From: Tritrichomonas musculus
Taxonomy: Eukaryota > Parabasalia > Tritrichomonadida > Tritrichomonadidae
Reading direction: 5' to 3'
Assembly: GCA_039105265.1 (NCBI GenBank)
Contig: JAPFFF010000003.1
Coordinates: 6,200,001 to 6,264,000 of the forward strand
Length of the DNA stretch: 64,000 nt
The notes below the pieces were generated by a model. It searched no databases and was not told the DNA's origin. It worked only from the letters and a program-made list of their open reading frames with translations. Shown one piece after another: positions 41,601-49,889 of this stretch. Both the position numbers and the translations under genes were made by a program. How positions within the stretch are numbered: position 1 is the first letter of the stretch; every line of letters starts with the position of its first letter.

Positions 41601-43173
41601 CATCACATTTATCTACATGTCTGTTGAATCTGTCAATATTGTGATTTCCTTTGTGAATGTATGAACCACAATGAGGACAAATATGAATATTTGTTAATGC
41701 TTCAGCGTTGATGATGTACATTATGTGAAGTATCTTATCCTTTGAATACAACAGGGCTGAAAACGTTTTGTTTGATTCGTCTGTGTTATGCCATTGGTCT
41801 TGTAAATCGAAAAAGCCTTTTTTATCTGTTTCAGTTTGGTTGTATTCATAGATGTTGACATTGATGTTATGATTCTTGGCTGATTCTTTCATTTCTTCAA
41901 TCGTGATTCCTTTGAACGAGTTGATTAATTGTTTTGCTTCTTTTGAAGGTTTCTTTGTATAGCTCAAACCGTGTTCATCACATAATATTTTCTTTGCTGC
42001 TGCTGTTCGGTCTGAGATTGTAAAAGGTCTTTTCATTAATTCTTTATTCAAACAACAAGCAAGAAATCGATACCAACACAAACAATCATCAACGTTATCA
42101 ATAATGATATATTTATTTTTGCCAAACAATTCTGAAACTTCATCAATCTTACCCGTTATCTTAACGACTCGTGAAATTGTAAACGATACTGACCAAATAA
42201 TACACAATTTGATGTTTGAAGTAGTGGTTTCATATTCATGAATCTTTGATTCAATATACAGTTTAATTTTATCAATATCTTTATTCTCTCTGACAATTAT
42301 TGGAATTGCTGCTTTATAGTTCTTCCATTTGATATCACTTGCCTCATATGTATATCTTTCGTTTTCATTCTTGGGCGGTATCTCAAATATGCCTGTCAAT
42401 TGAAAATATATTTTGAACGGTTTCACTTCTTGTTTAAATACTGTCTCAGTTAAATATTCATTGATGTCTTCAATTGATGAAACTCCGTTTTTGTAATATA
42501 TTTTGATTGGTTCTTTGCTGTCTTCATCTAATCGTTCAACCTTTTCACTATCATTTGGGAATTGGTCAATGAAATGACTGCATGCTTTGACGGCTTCATC
42601 AAAGTTTTCAGGTTCATTGATTATGAAATATGAATCATGTTTTGAATGAACACCTTTATAGCCAAACTTTTTGAGGTATTCAATTAATTCAGCATTTTCA
42701 TTGTTGAATCGAATGTCTTCATATCGTTGTGGCTGTTTGTTTGTCTTTGGTGGTAATGGTCTCAATAATATATTTTCAGATTTGATTAATTGAAGGGCTT
42801 TGTTGAGTGCATCATGAGCTATTTTAATATTGTCCTCGATTTGTTTTTGTTTTAGTTTTTGTTCATCATCTTGTTCTTCTTCTTCTTCAAATTGTTCCTC
42901 TTCCTCCTCTTCTTCTTCTGGTTCTTCTGCTTCTCTTTTCATTCTGTTAACGAAATCTAATATTGATATGTCATTTATTCTATCACCTTCATGTTCTCTA
43001 AAACCGAATGAAGTTAGATAGTTTTCTAAGATTGATTGGAAATGTTTAACATCATAATCACTAGGTTTAGATGTTGACAAACGAGGTTTTAATTGAAGTT
43101 CATTATTGATATACCTGATTTGTTCAATAACAAATGATTTGGTGTATTTTTGATAGTAATAACGCGAACTCAT
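38626..43173 (-). CDS. Protein-primed family B DNA polymerase with an internal HNH-type domain
   Basis: 1515 residues. Exonuclease motifs: YDFETME (569-575), FNSSRFDS (~669-676), YNDNDVEMM (807-815). Polymerase motifs: A, DFNSLYP (1052-1058); B, KISMNGSYGY (~1249-1258); C, VDTDSLY (1348-1354). Between exonuclease and motif A sits CHLC (925-928) with LDRIDNNKGHQIDN and CLLACAEC (954-961), an HNH-type zinc endonuclease pattern. The N-terminal part has an acidic coil (~85-105), an OTU-like DDCLCWYRFL (362-371) with a His later (~483), and a zinc-finger-like CPHCGSYIHKGNHNID (499 on). It copies the element by protein priming. The HNH and OTU-like calls are from motif only. Confidence 0.93.
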   Translation of the reverse strand: MSSRYYYQKYTKSFVIEQIRYINNELQLKPRLSTSKPSDYDVKHFQSILENYLTSFGFREHEGDRINDISILDFVNRMKREAEEPEEEEEEEEQFEEEEEQDDEQKLKQKQIEDNIKIAHDALNKALQLIKSENILLRPLPPKTNKQPQRYEDIRFNNENAELIEYLKKFGYKGVHSKHDSYFIINEPENFDEAVKACSHFIDQFPNDSEKVERLDEDSKEPIKIYYKNGVSSIEDINEYLTETVFKQEVKPFKIYFQLTGIFEIPPKNENERYTYEASDIKWKNYKAAIPIIVRENKDIDKIKLYIESKIHEYETTTSNIKLCIIWSVSFTISRVVKITGKIDEVSELFGKNKYIIIDNVDDCLCWYRFLACCLNKELMKRPFTISDRTAAAKKILCDEHGLSYTKKPSKEAKQLINSFKGITIEEMKESAKNHNINVNIYEYNQTETDKKGFFDLQDQWHNTDESNKTFSALLYSKDKILHIMYIINAEALTNIHICPHCGSYIHKGNHNIDRFNRHVDKCDGKFKKDFIPSREALPYCPHILNNPVYLYCLSYELEWKPTIHYITYDFETMEQKIEKKVSDKSVINSRLIPLSVSSCVKLDKGLLTKNFDIRTNEFIAKWIDWLFVVGCDVYVDKLNHLKSFIKGKSEEELNKIDSSLKTITVFGFNSSRFDSNLFKEQLIKNHWSIDSGMIGTATSLKQFILKSSKYPIRLRFIDAQAFVAGGTLKQFGIDFGGISNSSKGVFPYEAINSDNYNEVLSKSEPFKYEDFYSYLNQKNPLTKADYEEYLIDSKRFATRWDYLLSYNDNDVEMMIKPIDNLIQMNAEYKVDLISNLSLSKNASCIKYALAYKDFNPKNDYEIINKSNTFKPTMKWWLNKCDNYRKQDEKHNKMNQNQRDISKCVSEKDFEAFMKLYESNETGKCHLCGEHFTHTNKPTLDRIDNNKGHQIDNCLLACAECNRLRQRDDDKITRTKIQLKKFCKLHHLPTLITDEKEYYNLRENITGGLSNVLHRVNIRGQTLINKLKYDAVNDRIISYDTSNIVSHVAGIDFNSLYPSSFSSVKHSFNPYHGGIMYMPGSFIKRFDVYDEDGNKNEKVFNSEMNIIQSKKRFDANPEFIFKAEVKLRCPKNKINDLINFPPVFRNINIMNDEQTIGSYMYKYMKDNKLNSADKETRKLTMLLDTCGTFMTFSNYLLWFLIDHGLIVDDIKSLSLYEAHDGFNQFVCEFMKKRQDILSGKAHGNEKFYKISMNGSYGYDGMNSENFNKVRIVDKNKAFQLIASDTYRNGCKLSNDCYLIQSQPHSFKCTTCLQESFWTLDNVKYWYLTFLYDFLYKCIDMNKIHFNSVDTDSLYMSIAGDMNKPIDQLFDYVIKDKSFYDKHIYSFMPNPAINDVYDEKKILGCCVEKFGANQVALCAKCYTIWSDDKTISLKLKGVSLKKNNIKSSDYKNVIEKQSVMKGKNINLQLNSQLMSKITVIKNALTAAHSKMLVLSNHCCCPYVNGFTAKDYFIENH

Positions 43174-43265
43174 TTATGATATAATTAAAAAATCAAATTA
43201 TTTGAATTTTGAAAAAATGTTAAATCAAATAATAAAAAATATTTCGAGTTTTTTATTTCATTGAA

Positions 43266-43616
43266 ATGACAGAATTAAGAGAAATAATAAAACACATTGA
43301 AGAAATACATAAATTACTTTTGATATTAGAATCAAAACAAGAAGTAAGTGAAGAAGAAGAAACAAATGAAGAAACATCTACAGAAGCAAACCATAAAAGA
43401 ACGCGTTCAATATTCAATTCATCAAAGTTCTTGAACAAGGATGAACGTGAAAAAGTTTTAGAATTTTTGGATGATAAAGTAATGAATGATATAAATAAGT
43501 TGCCAGGACATAAAAGGTGTTCATATACACAAAACTTATTGAAGGAAAAATTGAAGTTAAATGTATCATCATATATGATTAACAGATTGTTGGCATTTAA
43601 GAACAACAAAGAATAA
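43266..43616 (+). CDS. Small unknown protein of the Polinton
   Basis: 116 residues: an N-terminal coil (REIIKHIEEIHKLLLILE), an acidic stretch, then a Lys-rich helical segment. Divergent from the polymerase start (43173). No recognised domain; the C-terminal part could be a small DNA-binding fold. Confidence 0.5.
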   Translation: MTELREIIKHIEEIHKLLLILESKQEVSEEEETNEETSTEANHKRTRSIFNSSKFLNKDEREKVLEFLDDKVMNDINKLPGHKRCSYTQNLLKEKLKLNVSSYMINRLLAFKNNKE

Positions 43617-43654
43617 AAATATCATTTAATTAATTTGTTTATTTTTGGTTTAAA

Positions 43655-43900
43655 ATGAATAGTGCAATTAATGGTTTGAGTTGTGATACATCATCTTTAC
43701 ACGCTCAGTTTCGAATAGTTAAAGACAAGATATTCAATGAATGTATGAATTCTGAAGATGATGCATTAAACGGAAAGTTTGATAAGATGATTCACATATT
43801 GTCGATATATAAACAACTATTTAATGATATTGAATCGATTAAAATACAATTAAGAGCTATTGATGAACGTATCAAATCAGCTGAACAAATGACTTTGTAA
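43655..43900 (+). CDS. Small helical protein of the Polinton
   Basis: 81 residues, coiled-coil-like (FDKMIHILSIYKQLFNDIES), same strand as neighbours with short spacers. No domain recognised. Confidence 0.45.
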   Translation: MNSAINGLSCDTSSLHAQFRIVKDKIFNECMNSEDDALNGKFDKMIHILSIYKQLFNDIESIKIQLRAIDERIKSAEQMTL

Positions 43901-43954
43901 ATGAATCATTGAATGACTCATCATTAATGTTGTTTTATTTTTATTCAAACATTC

Positions 43955-44530
43955 ATGGCATTATCAAAAGCGAGAATTTTATCGTCAGAAAACGATGCAT
44001 CAGTTAAGCAGGAACAATCAACCAGTATTAATATAAACATCAAACCAAAGCAACCACAACCAGTTGAATATCCATCAGTTCAACCATTACCACAATCATC
44101 TCAAGCCACAAATTTTACTATACCTCAGATGAGTGGAGTATATCAATCACAGCATCCAACAAACAACGTTTCCCTAGAAAGAGGTATCAGTGATATTGGA
44201 GCTGATATAACAGAACTTGAAACCAAAAACAAATTCCTTGAGATATTATTATCCATCTATGAAACCAATCCAATAAAAGTCAATGATTTATTGATTTGTC
44301 ATTCAAATACATTAATGGAACTCATCAAATTACTAACACAAGCAGATAAAGTTGAATTGATTGTCAATGATGATTGTGCGTGTAATGGTTGCGTTTCTCG
44401 TTCCAAATATCTTTTAATTGATAGGATATTGGTGTACAAAAATAATGAATCAAATGACTTGAAATACAAATATAATAGCATTTATACCGAACTCATTAGA
44501 CACAACATTTCATTAAAAACATGTATTTAA
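43955..44530 (+). CDS. Unknown Polinton protein with a Pro/Gln-rich N-terminus
   Basis: 191 residues: residues 1-70 are disordered (Pro, Gln, Ser), the rest helical with a Cys pair (DDCACNGC). Lies in a plus-strand run leading to the packaging ATPase. Function unknown. Confidence 0.5.
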   Translation: MALSKARILSSENDASVKQEQSTSININIKPKQPQPVEYPSVQPLPQSSQATNFTIPQMSGVYQSQHPTNNVSLERGISDIGADITELETKNKFLEILLSIYETNPIKVNDLLICHSNTLMELIKLLTQADKVELIVNDDCACNGCVSRSKYLLIDRILVYKNNESNDLKYKYNSIYTELIRHNISLKTCI

Positions 44531-44540
44531 AAACTAATAA

Positions 44541-44672
44541 ATGATATATGAAATATTAGTTGTTTCATTATTAACAGGTTTATTTTTAGTGAAGATTGTT
44601 GAAGTATCTTTAATGATGCCTGACAAAGAACCAGAACTCAGTGAAGAGATAAGAACAAAAATGTATTCATGA
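44541..44672 (+). CDS. Tiny single-span membrane protein of the Polinton
   Basis: A 43-codon frame starting MIYEILVVSLLTGLFLVKIV, so one hydrophobic span followed by a short acidic tail. It sits in the 166-bp gap between two same-strand genes. Small membrane proteins are common in DNA viruses with internal membranes, but nothing else supports this one. Confidence 0.4.
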   Translation: MIYEILVVSLLTGLFLVKIVEVSLMMPDKEPELSEEIRTKMYS

Positions 44673-44696
44673 AGAGCTTTAACGAAAACTAAAGAA

Positions 44697-45611
44697 ATGA
44701 AAGGTTTCATGAAACCGATGCACTTTAATTATAATGAGATTTTATTCTCTAGTGGCTCTGATTATGATGATGACCAAATGAGCTTTGCATTTGAATATGA
44801 ATCATTCAAACCAACTGTTAATGAAAAGACATTTAATATTGATGATGAAATGAATAAAGCATATCAACGCAATGAATCAAAAATAAAGAATGAATCAATC
44901 AGACCAATCGCAAACGGTATCTATTCATATTACAATTCATTGAACATACTCGTTGGTCAACAAGGTAAAGGAAAGAGTCATATAATGCTACGAGATGTTA
45001 TTCAAATGTCTCGAATGAAGAACGCTGGCTTTCATTTAATCGTTTATGTATCACGAAACGGAACAATTAACGATGCTACATTCGAAAGTCAACGCGAATT
45101 GATACAGCTACCAATAAAAACTGTTGCTGACAGCAATGCTGAAGAATATCTTAAACAGCTTGATTTATATAAAGAATTGTATAACAAATATTCATCAACA
45201 CCAAAAATAGTAATCGATGAAAAGAAGTTAAACGATATGTTTGAGTTTCTTCATATCAATAAACTAGGTCAACCGAATAAACCGCTAAATACAATCATTC
45301 TTTGTGAAGACTTCTTGAAATCGAAACTAATTAAATCATCCTATTTTATCAATACTATTAGTCAGCTTCGACACAAGAATCTAATCATATTCGTTAACAT
45401 CCAGTTCTTCAAAGCTTTAACAACAGAATGGAAAAATAATGCAACATCATTCTTCATCTTCAGTGGTTATTCACGACAGAAACTCGGCTACATATATCAA
45501 CAAGTTCCATTCCCAATAGATTTCGAAGAGCTATGGAATCGATACAGAACAATGAAAGCACATCAATTCGTTTTAATCAATGTTCGAACTAATAACCTTT
45601 CATTCATCTAA
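44697..45611 (+). CDS. A32/FtsK-type genome packaging ATPase of the Polinton
   Basis: 304 residues. Walker A GQQGKGKS at 87-94, Walker B NTIILCED near residue ~200, followed by SQLRHKNLIIFVNIQFF, the layout of Polinton and poxvirus A32-type ATPases that drive DNA into capsids. The size fits the family. Its end overlaps the convergent gene at 45600 by 12 bp. Confidence 0.85.
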   Translation: MKGFMKPMHFNYNEILFSSGSDYDDDQMSFAFEYESFKPTVNEKTFNIDDEMNKAYQRNESKIKNESIRPIANGIYSYYNSLNILVGQQGKGKSHIMLRDVIQMSRMKNAGFHLIVYVSRNGTINDATFESQRELIQLPIKTVADSNAEEYLKQLDLYKELYNKYSSTPKIVIDEKKLNDMFEFLHINKLGQPNKPLNTIILCEDFLKSKLIKSSYFINTISQLRHKNLIIFVNIQFFKALTTEWKNNATSFFIFSGYSRQKLGYIYQQVPFPIDFEELWNRYRTMKAHQFVLINVRTNNLSFI

Positions 45612-46058
45612 TACAATTTGTTGTTGAACACCAACAAACAGTTGTGGTGTAATGATATTATATTTTTGTCTCATTTGTTCTATGAGTTCTTTTGTTTTCT
45701 TATCTGTTGCCTTTCTGATACTGTAATTATAATACTTGTATTCTTTAAATGATTGCTCTTTATTTGAACCTTCAACGAAGAACTCAATAGATGTTGTTGA
45801 TATTCTTCTTCTAACATTTGATGTTAATGTTATATATTCGAGCCCGAGTTCAACAATCTTATCATAATATAATCGTTTGAATTCATTATCTTTGTTCTTC
45901 AATGATATGTATATCACTTTAGATTTATATGCAGCCTTTCCACAAGGTATTGGATATCTATCACACAGAATTGAGAAATCACATTGTTTGAACTTCTCTG
46001 ATTCATCTAACATTTCAATAAGTGAATTGATGTAATCATAAACCTTTGGTGTTGACAT
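45600..46058 (-). CDS. Unknown 152-residue protein of the Polinton
   Basis: Mixed alpha/beta (FSILCDRYPIPCGKAAYKSK, YYDKIVELGLEYITLTSN). Two Cys residues but no clear His-Asp/Glu-Cys triad, so I do not call it the Polinton protease. Convergent with the ATPase gene. Confidence 0.5.
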   Translation of the reverse strand: MSTPKVYDYINSLIEMLDESEKFKQCDFSILCDRYPIPCGKAAYKSKVIYISLKNKDNEFKRLYYDKIVELGLEYITLTSNVRRRISTTSIEFFVEGSNKEQSFKEYKYYNYSIRKATDKKTKELIEQMRQKYNIITPQLFVGVQQQIVLDE

Positions 46059-46128
46059 ATCTTTAGAGTGAAATTAAAAAACAAAAAACAAAAATAAAAA
46101 CGTCATTGAAGACACTTCAGAAATCTTT

Positions 46129-46365
46129 CTAATAAATGAGCTCTTCAAGTTCAGCAATTAATTCAGCAGGACAGTTGAATTTCTTTAGTTGTTCAATAAA
46201 GTGATTTATCTCTTTTAGTACTCCGTCAACAACATCATTTTGCTTCGCAAAAGGGGACTTTGTCCCTTCATTATCGTAGAGGTATTTTAATGCTGGTCTC
46301 CATCCTTTTAGCTTTTTGTTGATTCTATTAATGAGGGTGCTTAATTGTTCGGCTTGGTTTGACAT
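46129..46365 (-). CDS. Second copy of the repeat-encoded small protein
   Basis: 78 residues, nearly identical to 25555-25791 in reverse orientation, because it lies in the right inverted repeat. Only a few residues differ, all in the inner C-terminal part. Confidence 0.55.
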   Translation of the reverse strand: MSNQAEQLSTLINRINKKLKGWRPALKYLYDNEGTKSPFAKQNDVVDGVLKEINHFIEQLKKFNCPAELIAELEELIY

Positions 46366-46613
46366 TATAAATTGCTGATAAAAAAATAAAAAATTTTTGA
46401 AAGTTCTATTTTTCGTTATTTTTCGTTGTTGTTATTTTTGGGAGTTTGTCAATTTATTCAAAATTTGTCTATGCCATTTTGTGAAAGTTTCGAGGGCTAA
46501 TTTTGAAAAAGTGGCGATTTTTTGAGTCATGTAGCTGAGGTTTGGGGTCTGTAAACCCTATGACAAGGGGGTCATTTTTTATCCCCTGCACATAAGCCCA
46601 CCCATATACTACT
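46129..46613 (-). repeat. Right terminal inverted repeat of the Polinton
   Basis: Mirror of 25307-25791. Its tip ends ...CCCATATACTACT at 46613 and is followed by the duplicated target CACGCT. Confidence 0.9.
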
Positions 46614-48105
46614 CACGCTCTTCATATGTGTATTCAGTAATAAAATCTCCATTATTTTTAGGAGTTTCGAATACACCACTGAGATTAAATGTTATCTTAA
46701 AGGTTTTACGTTCGTTCTTATATACAGTATTTTCGAGGTAATTGAAGATATCTTCAAGCTTATGAATCTCATTCAAGTAATATACAACAATGGGATTCTT
46801 CTTCAGAATCTTGTTTTCGATATGAGTTCCATGATATTTCTTATTACGAAACGCAGCAAGAGCTTTAATTTCATCGTTAGATTCGTTGATGGTGAGGTAC
46901 TCATCACTCTTACTCTTGAAGTCATGCCCGAAAGTCTTGAAATAATCGATTAAATCTTCATTATTCTTCTCGAAAAGTTGTATCGAATAGGGTTTCAACT
47001 CAAGCAATTCACCTGGTGGAAGAGGACGAAGGATAGGTCTCTCAGTAATGAGTTTATCGAGCATCATTCGATAATTTACTTTTTATGTTTTTATCTGAGA
47101 ACTCTCTTTATTAATGTTATCGGTGAACTTCTTACCGAGCATATTTCTCATTAATTTCGTTAATGGATCATGTTGAGTTATGGGATGTGAACGTAAATCG
47201 TTAAAGAATTCATCATCAACCCTCTTCTGATTACAGCGTTTATATTCATCAGTATCGATATACCTTAATGGGGATCGGAGGAGTTTTGGAGCATGTGGGA
47301 TACCGATATGTTTGATCTCAGGTTGATATCCCATACTCATCAATCCATCAATGAATTCATTAGCATCAGCTTCACGTTCAGCATTAGTTTGAGCTCCCTT
47401 GAAGAACCAGTAAAGACTGTTATATAGTGGTTCATCATCGAATCCGTTTTCAAGAGCAGTGTCAACGATATAAATTACAAGCTCATTTCGATAACCTCTC
47501 TCATCATCAGCATATTCATCACGCAATGTATTCAACGATTCTCTATCGATTCCCGTCATTAACATTAACTCATTGAGATCTTCGATTGATACTTCATCAA
47601 TAGTTGTGTTGTAATCGTATTTCATTTATTTCATACTCGTTAAAAATTTATCACTCATAAAAAATATCTCCCTCGTTTCACCATGCTCGTCAACGTCATT
47701 CACTCACGAATCTTATGCTGTATAACACCTCTCAATATCTTACCGTCCTCTCGATACCTATTAAAACACCATCAAATCTCCATAACTGATTTATCGTGTA
47801 TTAATTATCACTCACGTCATCCTCACCATGAAAACACTCATCACATCGTTCCAGAGCACTCGCGTACGTCATGTCAAGGGTGTGAAATCGATACCGGAAC
47901 GTGATTCAGTGCATTCGAATTCGACCTCCAGATCACGTGTGTGCAATTTCCGAAAATCGACGTAAAACCCTGCAAATGAGCTAATCTTAGGGGTTTTGTG
48001 ACGAGTGAGACCCTGCACTATAAATATTGTAGGATTCCTAGGAATTAGGGGGAGCTAGAATAGGAATCCGTATCTTACCACTGAAACCGCCAATCCTATA
48101 CTACT
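46614..48105 (-). mobile_element. Right remnant of the older, broken Polinton
   Basis: Directly after the target duplication, minus-strand protein text (46614-47067) matches the N-terminal part of the inner element's polymerase (about residues 124-277), e.g. ERPILRPLPPGEL versus ENILLRPLPPKTN. A second open frame of 180 residues (47083-47625, starting MKYDYNTTIDEVSIEDLNEL) has no recognised domain. From 47626 to 48105 no gene is seen; the stretch is richer in GC and ends ...CTATACTACT, like the tip of the inner element, so this is the older element's true right end. Broken: most of its genes are missing. Confidence 0.75.
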
Positions 48106-48107
48106 AA

Positions 48108-48404
48108 ACATATTCAGAAAAAGGCTGGACGAATGATGACACTTTTTACCAATATTTAAACTACTTAAGATCATCTTTTAACGATAACAATGAAAAACAT
48201 GTAATTCTTGATATATTTTCTGCCCTCAGGAGTGAAACAACTAAAAAACTAGCTAAAGATCTTAACATAATTTTACACTATATACCAGCCGGTTTTACAG
48301 ACATGTATCAGCCTCTAGACACCACAATATTTGCTGTACTTAAAGCTTATATTAAGCATGTGATGCGGAGAAGTATTACAAATGAAGATGAACTTATTCA
48401 ATGA
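48108..48404 (+). pseudogene. pogo/Tigger-type (DDE_1) transposase fragment
   Basis: A ~97-codon frame: ...KGWTNDDTFYQYLNYLR, HVILDIFSALRSETTKKLAK (where the family has LDNCSAH), LNIILHYIPAGFTDMYQPLD, then TTIFAVLKAYIKHVMR. This is the C-terminal half of a DDE_1 transposase. The 5' part is missing where the older Polinton's end abuts it, so that element inserted here or a later deletion joined them. A stop ends the frame at 48404; related text seems to go on to ~48530. From there to 48649 is AT-rich spacer with a TA run. Confidence 0.65.
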
Positions 48405-48649
48405 ATTGTTAAAGATGTCCATTGTTGATGATAATAATGTTCCTATCTTCTCTTATATTATTGATTCTTTTCATGATAAGAGCACTAATACAAAAGAGAG
48501 TATCGTATATATTTTGAAAGCTTATTAAGAGGAGATCCAAAATATCGTATCTTATCAAATCAATTAATTAATATTAAAGGTTCTCCTAAAATCAAATATA
48601 CAATTTGATTTACCAATTATTATTTATATATATATATATAAACGCTGGC

Positions 48650-48841
48650 CAGGGATGCACCAAGAGCGGCTCGAGCGTGCTCGAGCAATGTCAGATTCTT
48701 GCTCATTAAAATGGTTTTCAAGCATTTGACATTGCTCGAGTTTGCTCGTAATGAACAGATTTTTAATGATAAAAATTCTATTTTCGAGCAGTTTTTCGAG
48801 CGCTCTAAAAAATAAAAAGCTCTGGTTCGAAATTTCATATT

Positions 48842-48872
<31 letters not shown>

Positions 48873-49635
48873 TATTTAGTATCATATGATTCATATATGA
48901 ATATAATAAATTTATTTGAAATTTTGTAAAATAGAAAGAGATTTTTTATCATTTTTTATAAATAATTCATTTATTTCCAAAAATTTAAATAATAATAATT
49001 ATTATCATATATATATCAATAAATGAGGTTTTAATTGATCCTTAAATATTTTAAAGATCAATATTTTCCAAACTTAAATTTGTGGAAATGATTTTCAATA
49101 TTCTCTTAAGAGAATAATATGATGATATCGATTTTATTAATTTTAATATTTTGTATTAAAAACCAAACAATACAATTAGTCTCATGATATAAAATGAATT
49201 TTAGGGCGATTTCTTCTACCAAATAGATTTAAGCCTTTTTTTCTCTTTAAATTCTCTAAAAATTCATCAAATTTTTAAAAATACGAATGGAACAAATACT
49301 ACGATGATTTATTCATGAATACTCCTTAATGTTTTTTTAAAAGATAATATTTTATATCAAAAAATGAGTATTCATAAACTTTTTCTCACCCTTAAAAAAA
49401 AAAAAAAAAAAAAAAAAAATGGAATATGAAAATTTCGAACCTTAGCTTTTTTAATTTTTGAGCATTGCTCGAGCAATGCTCGAAAAAGTTCTAATAATAA
49501 GCACGTATGGTAATAAAAGTGGAAAATTTGATATTTCTCGAGCATGCTCGAGCAAGAACTTTTTGCTCGGGCAATGCTCTTGCCCAAAAATCATTTTGGG
49601 CAAACCGCTCGGCTCTTGCTCGTAATGCATCCCTG
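48650..49635. mobile_element. Non-autonomous hAT element with an 8-bp target duplication
   Basis: Ends CAGGGATGCA and TGCATCCCTG, classic hAT tips, flanked by ACGCTGGC on both sides (48642-48649 and 49636-49643). 986 bp with no transposase. Subterminal regions are packed with CTCGAG and GCTCGAGCAATG-type motifs in both orientations, which could be transposase-binding sites or foldback arms. Two T/A homopolymer runs lie inside (about 48844 and 49396). Confidence 0.88.
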
Positions 49636-49889
49636 ACGCTGGCCCTCTCAATTTTAAAATCAACTTTTTTGCAGTTCTTTTGTGATATTTAAAATCTCCG
49701 TATTATTCTTACAATGAATCTTCTCTTTTTTAAGCACAAAATTGCGAATAAAAGGTAGTTTTCATTCAAAATGGATTTTTTTTTTATTAATTGAATAAAT
49801 TGAATTAGATTATTTTTTTTATTTATTTATTTATTTATTTATTATTATTGTTAATTCTATTAATTCAATTAGATTATTTTTTAATCAGT
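49636..49889. other. AT-rich spacer with TTTA/ATT microsatellite
   Basis: A short (TTTA)n run at about 49818-49842 followed by ATT repeats. No gene seen. Confidence 0.5.

Larger units (their letters stand above)
25307..46613. mobile_element. Polinton (Maverick), 21.3 kb, looks whole
   Basis: Bounded by near-identical ~485-bp inverted repeats whose tips read AGTAGTATATGGGTGGGCTT, and flanked on both sides by CACGCT (25301-25306 and 46614-46619), the 6-bp duplication typical of Polintons. It encodes the family's core set: protein-primed DNA polymerase, retrovirus-type integrase, a capsid-like protein and an A32/FtsK-type packaging ATPase, plus a KilA-N protein, a fibre-like protein and several unknowns. 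All long frames are open; no break was noticed in the recognised genes. Near-identical ends and a perfect duplication suggest a young insertion. A Polinton protease and a minor capsid protein were not recognised. Confidence 0.93.

Noticed and set aside
45600-46058. Adenovirus-type protease of the Polinton
   Set aside because: Size is about right, but no His-Asp/Glu-Cys pattern could be seen.
46129-46613. Long terminal repeats of a retroelement
   Set aside because: The two ~485-bp repeats are inverted, not direct, and enclose Polinton genes; there is no reverse transcriptase.
47683-47904. 73-codon plus-strand frame in the older Polinton's end region
   Set aside because: Composition (His, Ser, Ile, Cys) looks like chance translation of C-rich terminal sequence; no support.
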